The notes beneath the pieces were generated by a model. That model saw only the letters and a program-made list of their open reading frames with translations. It did no database searches and was not told the origin of the DNA. Shown piece by piece: positions 6,208 through 10,132 of a stretch of 10,132 nt of DNA. Position numbers and translations under genes: made by a program. The DNA comes from Clostridia bacterium (GTDB taxonomy: Bacteria > Bacillota > Clostridia > Caldicoprobacterales > Caldicoprobacteraceae). The stretch's first letter is position 1; each line of letters starts with the position of its first letter. The stretch lies in NCBI GenBank assembly GCA_017577715.1, contig PKRC01000027.1, positions 1 through 10,132 of the forward strand, given 5' to 3'.

Positions 6208-6234
6208 ATGTTATATAAAGGGGGATATTTATGA
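6208..6234 (+). other. 8-codon upstream frame overlapping the gene B2 start
   Basis: This ATG is the equivalent of the gene B start at 1259. Here the frame reads MLYKGGYL and stops with a TGA that overlaps the ATG of B2. In the first module the same opening codons run on into the propeller protein. It may be a remnant of the cassette junction rather than a translated peptide, as its own binding site is poor. Confidence 0.35.
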
Positions 6235-7814
6235 GGGTTATACATCCTTGGATTTACGTGGATCATTTAAATAACGTATGGAAGTTTTACCTGAATGGTG
6301 ATAATGACCTGGTATATAGCATCATGTACGATGAGGGGAAATGGACGAAAGAGAGCCTCATCGATACCGGCGTAACGGGGTTTGCCGTCTATATAGATGA
6401 GGATGGAACATTACATATCGTTTACGGAAAAAAAGGCGAACTTAGATACTGTACCATGAAGGATAAGCAGTGGTTTGGGAAGCTTCTATACTCCCTAAAA
6501 GGCGAAGGGACCGAGATATGCGATATAAAGGTGGAAATATTGGGGGAGAACATGCACATCTTCTGCTTGCTGGTGGATGGTCAACAGGGCAGCCACGGGA
6601 AATTGATACACTGCAGGTGGGACGGCAAGGAAACGCATATAAATGTTTTACAGGACATAAAATTAATCTCCTATGTAAAAGAGCATTATGCCGTGTACAG
6701 GGCAGAGGATGGATGCATATATGTCTTCTTTGTCACCGCTGATGAAAATAATGTGGCATCGTTAAGGTATTGCAGCTACCGGGACAATTACTGGTCCCCC
6801 ATAAAAAGGCTTTACAGGCTTGAGGCCGAAAGCCTATGCTTTGACGTGCTGGTTATCCAGCAGGGGATCCATATATTGAATGGTTTTAAGGAGAAATCCA
6901 AATACCATCTGGAGCATGTTGCCCTGGACAACAGGGGAATGATCAGCCATTTCAGGATTTATGAAAACGATGCTGAACTGATCGAACCAATGCTATTTAT
7001 GGAGGAGAATAAGCTATATACATGCTGGATGGAACAAGGAAAGATATGCTATTCCGGATTTAGCGGGGATGCATGGGAGGAACCCGTAAAGATCGCTTTA
7101 AACGATAGATTTTCACTGCAAAAGTATAACTGCTTTATCTATTTAAAAGATGAAGAAGGCTGCCTGAGATGGGTTTATGGAACGAAAGAGCCGGATTTTT
7201 ACATGATTATCCCGAATCGGCTTGTAAGAGTTGAAAGCGGCTTTTTTGAATATCGAAGGAATCAGGATATTATGGCTGCGTTAAGGGAGGATTACCAACT
7301 GACCAAGCTTAAGGATAAGTTACTGCAGTTGGAGACGGAAAATGCCGCATTGAAAAAGGAAATTACCGCTTTGAATTTACAACTGCAAAAAAAACAAAGG
7401 CTGATTGAGGAATATGAAGAAAATATTGCCAGGATACTGGAACAAAAAAAGGTCATAGAGGAGAGATGCGCCGTTTATGTCGAAGTCTTGGGAAGCATTC
7501 AAAAGGAACTGGATGAGGCTAAACAGCAGCTGGCCCATCAGATGCAGGTTACCGAGGAGGTTCAAAAGAAGCTACAGGATACCCAGGAGGAGAATATGCG
7601 GCTACGGGAACGGATTGAAGGCTTCATGAATCCCGATGAAGAAGCCGATCAACAATTTACCATAATGATGAGCGGGACCGTTGAAGGCAGGTTTGACGCT
7701 GAGGAACCATATGAACAAGTGCACCCGAGAAAGGGCAGGTCTGTTATGGACGCCTTGAGCTGGTTGAGGGAAAAGATGGTTAGGCACAGCACGTTTAGAT
7801 CGCGGGATAAGTAG
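6231..7814 (+). CDS. Gene B2: beta-propeller-like / coiled-coil protein, 527 aa
   Basis: No family name is recognised. Residues about 5-335 contain roughly six repeats of about 50 residues with a pattern such as LHIVY...LRYCTMKDKQWFGKLLY and LRYCSYRDNYWSPIKRLY, typical of beta-propeller blades. Residues about 345-465 are a long coiled coil rich in Glu, Lys, Gln and Leu (for example LETENAALKKEITAL). A short tail follows, ending in basic residues. There is no signal peptide. The start is ATG at 6231 behind AAAGGGGG with six bases between; an 8-codon frame from the leader (6208-6234) overlaps it as ATGA, suggesting translational coupling. It shares architecture, not clear sequence identity, with the gene at 1259. 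Gene D begins 7 bases after its stop, so the two probably form one operon. A binding or scaffold role on the spore or cell surface is inferred. Confidence 0.8.
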   Translation: MRVIHPWIYVDHLNNVWKFYLNGDNDLVYSIMYDEGKWTKESLIDTGVTGFAVYIDEDGTLHIVYGKKGELRYCTMKDKQWFGKLLYSLKGEGTEICDIKVEILGENMHIFCLLVDGQQGSHGKLIHCRWDGKETHINVLQDIKLISYVKEHYAVYRAEDGCIYVFFVTADENNVASLRYCSYRDNYWSPIKRLYRLEAESLCFDVLVIQQGIHILNGFKEKSKYHLEHVALDNRGMISHFRIYENDAELIEPMLFMEENKLYTCWMEQGKICYSGFSGDAWEEPVKIALNDRFSLQKYNCFIYLKDEEGCLRWVYGTKEPDFYMIIPNRLVRVESGFFEYRRNQDIMAALREDYQLTKLKDKLLQLETENAALKKEITALNLQLQKKQRLIEEYEENIARILEQKKVIEERCAVYVEVLGSIQKELDEAKQQLAHQMQVTEEVQKKLQDTQEENMRLRERIEGFMNPDEEADQQFTIMMSGTVEGRFDAEEPYEQVHPRKGRSVMDALSWLREKMVRHSTFRSRDK

Positions 7815-7821
7815 GGACCCC

Positions 7822-9378
7822 ATGGCAACCGGGATGGGAGCAAATATGCTTGGCAGGCGTGAGATATATTATGTGTCGCATTTAAGTACGGGCATGGTTT
7901 CCATCATAGATGGGAACAGGTTTGAGATAATAAAGGAGATCGAGGTTGGTTCCAGGCCCCTTTCCATCGTCCCGGATGAAAGGAACAACGTCTATGTTGC
8001 CAGCGATAGAACCGGTCAGATTACGCTGATCAACGGCCTGCACAAGATCGATAGGGAGTGGCATATACCCAACAACGGCAATATACAGATCAGTTGGACG
8101 GGTAAAAGGCTATATGTTTGCAATGCCGATAAAGTGTGCGTATACGATTTGGAAAGCGGGGAGGAAATTGCATGCATAGCCGAATTTGCTGCTGCAAACT
8201 GCATAAGGCTTGATAAAAACGGAGAAAGGCTTTTTGTGCTCGATGTTTTGAAAAACGAGCTCAAAATCTATGACGCTTTGGAGCTTGATTTAATATCCCA
8301 ATTCCGGAATGTCGGACAAAATCCAAGATGTATGGAAATGGGGTACGATGAAAGGCAAGTCTATATTGGCAACAGGGGTGTTCATCTCGATACGGATGCC
8401 GGCAATATTTCCATATTGGAGCTTGAAAGCGGAAATATTTTTTATATGGACTTTCCCGCGGGATCCTCTATTACGGACCTGGGCATGTGTGAGAAACTGC
8501 TGTTTGCCGTAAATACGGGATTGGGCCAGGTGGATGTCATAGACGTGTCGACAAGGGAGAGGGTTGCCTGCATCAGGCCATCGCTGCCGGAGCCTCAAAG
8601 GCTTTGCGTATTTTCCCCTTTAAAAATGCTGCTTGTTACCTCCTGCGATATGTCCTCGGGTATGGGTGCGGTAGATAGGATTGATATATCGCGAATTAAG
8701 GTTACGGATACCCTTTATTTCACGAGGAAATACAGCATTCCTTACGCTATAGGGGTGGTATGCGTTCCCGAGGACACATCGATAGCGGATGAAACTACGG
8801 CTTTACGCCTATGGAGCGGGACGATGAAAGATAAAGGGGGAACCGCCGTACTTGCCAAAAAAATATTATCGGCTTACCAAGAAAAGATATTTTTTAAAGA
8901 CGTTTCTGTACAATTGCCTTCGATGGATGAAAAACAAGACAACGCTTCGGAAAATGCTCCGGAACCACATAGAGGGGATGCTGATGGGCGAGGCGCAATA
9001 AATGTATTTTTCTATCAATGCGAGATAATCGGGGATTCCATGCGGAAAACCATTCTTGAAGGCAAAAGAAATTATATATTGCTGGAATATGATTTCCGGA
9101 TTCCGTATACCGTCGAGATAGGCCGCAAATGCATTGTAAGGGACGGGTTAAGGGGCAGGCAGAAAGCGGTCCTGTATATTCCCGATAGCGTGGATATAAA
9201 CGATGTACAGTTTTCAATCGTTTCTCTCACCCGTGTGGTTGTAAACCCCGTTGTGAGCAATGGCGTCATAAGGTTTTCGGCAAGTTCCCTGATACTGACG
9301 AGGGCCTTTGTAGAGGAGATATTTTCTGTGCCAGATTGCAGCAACTGTAAAAGCAACCCTGTTAGGGTTTTCCCGTGA
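7822..9378 (+). CDS. Gene D: YVTN-type beta-propeller with a C-terminal SPOCS-like domain, 518 aa
   Basis: Residues about 13-325 are a seven-blade-type YVTN/YncE beta-propeller: repeats such as GMVSIIDGNRFEIIKEIEVG followed by RPLSIVPDERNNVYVA recur every 40-50 residues. After it comes KKILSAYQEKIFFKDVSVQ (about 346-364), which parallels KVFDQCxxKRCL of gene A, a polar linker, and a beta-rich domain (about 393-505) ending in PDCSNC, similar in layout to the end of gene A. The domain match is my alignment by eye. There is no signal peptide. The start is ATG at 7822; ATG at 7846 with GGGAG five bases upstream is a good alternative. It lies 7 bases after gene B2, so it is probably co-transcribed. 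The propeller probably serves binding, not catalysis, and the C-terminal domain may anchor it to the same structure as A (inference). Confidence 0.8.
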   Translation: MATGMGANMLGRREIYYVSHLSTGMVSIIDGNRFEIIKEIEVGSRPLSIVPDERNNVYVASDRTGQITLINGLHKIDREWHIPNNGNIQISWTGKRLYVCNADKVCVYDLESGEEIACIAEFAAANCIRLDKNGERLFVLDVLKNELKIYDALELDLISQFRNVGQNPRCMEMGYDERQVYIGNRGVHLDTDAGNISILELESGNIFYMDFPAGSSITDLGMCEKLLFAVNTGLGQVDVIDVSTRERVACIRPSLPEPQRLCVFSPLKMLLVTSCDMSSGMGAVDRIDISRIKVTDTLYFTRKYSIPYAIGVVCVPEDTSIADETTALRLWSGTMKDKGGTAVLAKKILSAYQEKIFFKDVSVQLPSMDEKQDNASENAPEPHRGDADGRGAINVFFYQCEIIGDSMRKTILEGKRNYILLEYDFRIPYTVEIGRKCIVRDGLRGRQKAVLYIPDSVDINDVQFSIVSLTRVVVNPVVSNGVIRFSASSLILTRAFVEEIFSVPDCSNCKSNPVRVFP

Positions 9379-9453
9379 TAAGAAAATGAAGCCGCCATCA
9401 AGCAGGGGTAAAGCCGAAGGTCCCGGAAAATGGATAAAAGGGAATAATAAAGA

Positions 9454-9476
9454 CAGGGGCCTTTATTGTGCCCCTG
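9454..9476 (-). terminator. Probable terminator of gene C copy 2
   Basis: CAGGGGC (9454-9460) pairs with GCCCCTG (9470-9476) around a 9-base loop. Read leftward, the stem is followed by TCTTTATTATT, a T-rich tail that fits an intrinsic terminator for the leftward gene ending at 9492. The rightward side has no T run, so it is a poor terminator for gene D. The rest of 9379-9491 holds nothing else I recognise. Confidence 0.6.
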
Positions 9477-9491
9477 CCTATTCGGAGTTTC

Positions 9492-10028
9492 TCAGTTGGA
9501 ATCCACGGCCAGCACGCTGAGGGTTCCGCTTATGGTAACATCCAGCCCCAACGCTACGCTGGAGCTTACGCTGGTAAGCTCCAGCGTATAGGTGCAGCAG
9601 TCATCGCAGTCAACCCCGCACTGGGTGAAGGCAAAGTTCAGCCCGCGGCTGTCCGGTAGGTCGACTACGGCTATCGACTGGGATACGCTGAAGCTCCTCA
9701 ATTGCTCGCGGAAGCCGCCAAGCCTGCAGTTTCTGTACAGCGTGAAGTTGAAGGTTAACCCCGCAGCCACCGTTGCGGTGGAGGTTAAAATCCCTTCGAA
9801 CCTTACCAGGATGTTCGGCGACTTCAGGCAGGAGGTATCGAGGGTGACGCTTACAATGGGCTGGTTAACGGTGGGATTGAGCAAGGTAGCCAGGATGTTT
9901 ATGGTGGTTGGGCCGAGGCTGCCGGTATTGGCTCTTAAAATGGCAGGTCCGGGGAGCGGGCGATTGCGTATTCCCTGGCATGGGTCGCGCCTGTCGATGC
10001 AGTTATTTCTATACGATAGAGAGTTCAT
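9492..10028 (-). CDS. Gene C, copy 2: DUF4489-like protein, 178 aa
   Basis: This is a near-identical paralogue of the gene at 4638-5174, with 8 substitutions in 178 residues: K to R, F to L, S to G, I to V, I to L, D to A, G to D and T to S, all after residue 75. The start is ATG at 10028 with AAGGAGG (10043-10037) 8 bases upstream. The cysteine cluster is retained as CGVDCDDCC. The frame is intact. Its leader with the CGGCATG inverted repeat is also duplicated, but the window ends at the equivalent of 5278, just before the predicted promoter. It converges with gene D. The function is unknown, as for copy 1. Confidence 0.85.
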   Translation of the reverse strand: MNSLSYRNNCIDRRDPCQGIRNRPLPGPAILRANTGSLGPTTINILATLLNPTVNQPIVSVTLDTSCLKSPNILVRFEGILTSTATVAAGLTFNFTLYRNCRLGGFREQLRSFSVSQSIAVVDLPDSRGLNFAFTQCGVDCDDCCTYTLELTSVSSSVALGLDVTISGTLSVLAVDSN

Positions 10029-10132
10029 GGACGCATCCTCCTTCACATTAGATTTTACTGGCATTTCAGCATCTTTCATGACGGCATGCGGTCGTATATC
10101 ATGCCGCATATAACGCCATATATCATCCTATG
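9492..10132. repeat. Long direct repeat, gene C module copy 2 (cut by the window end)
   Basis: This is the counterpart of 4638-5278. The duplication continues up to the last base of the window, so it may extend outside, possibly into a further copy of gene A. Confidence 0.85.

Larger units (their letters stand above)
5331..6222. repeat. Long direct repeat, copy 2 (gene A plus divergent regulatory region)
   Basis: This is the second copy of the block at 381-1273. Upstream control motifs, the binding site of gene A and the start region of the rightward gene are retained. The rightward coding sequence after the block is unrelated at the base level to gene B. Confidence 0.9.

Noticed and set aside
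381..6222. Transposon or integron explaining the long repeats
   Set aside because: No transposase, integrase, terminal inverted repeats or target duplications are seen at the repeat borders, so simple duplication or recombination is more likely.

Overview
The window looks like a stretch of a Gram-positive, spore-forming Clostridia chromosome. The reasons are strong GGAGG-type ribosome binding sites, a HlyC/CorC membrane protein with a TTG start, DUF4489-like proteins of a typically clostridial type, and promoter motifs resembling the mother-cell sporulation sigma factors (SigK type). The genus cannot be told from this sequence.

Left edge (1-315): the start of a leftward transposase-like gene runs off the window and is followed by two short direct repeats. 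Next comes a complete tRNA-Val(CAC) with a good vegetative promoter, an encoded CCA and a strong hairpin terminator.

The rest (about 380-10132) is built from repeated parts. Gene 'A' (382-1128 and 5332-6078, minus strand) encodes a 248-residue cysteine-containing protein; its two copies are about 94% identical. Gene 'C' (4638-5174 and 9492-10028, minus strand) encodes a 178-residue DUF4489-like protein; its two copies are about 95% identical. The duplication of A carries the whole divergent intergenic region, and similarity stops abruptly at the start of the rightward gene. Those rightward genes, 'B' (1259-2986) and 'B2' (6231-7814), are different sequences with the same plan: a beta-propeller-like repeat region followed by a long coiled coil. 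B2 is followed 7 bases later by 'D' (7822-9378), a YVTN-type beta-propeller joined to a C-terminal domain that appears related to A. Both copies of A and the visible copy of C share a promoter-like motif, TCACCC-N14-CATATnnTGTA, close to the SigK consensus. The working picture is a sporulation-stage family of spore-surface or cell-surface proteins that grows by cassette duplication. That is inference; no function is proven by the sequence.

Between the two modules sits an ordinary gene for a HlyC/CorC family (DUF21-CBS-CBS-CorC) membrane protein (3266-4570). It has its own SigA promoter and a leader with a 36-codon reading frame that runs into a 22-bp hairpin terminator, which suggests attenuation or a small independent transcript.
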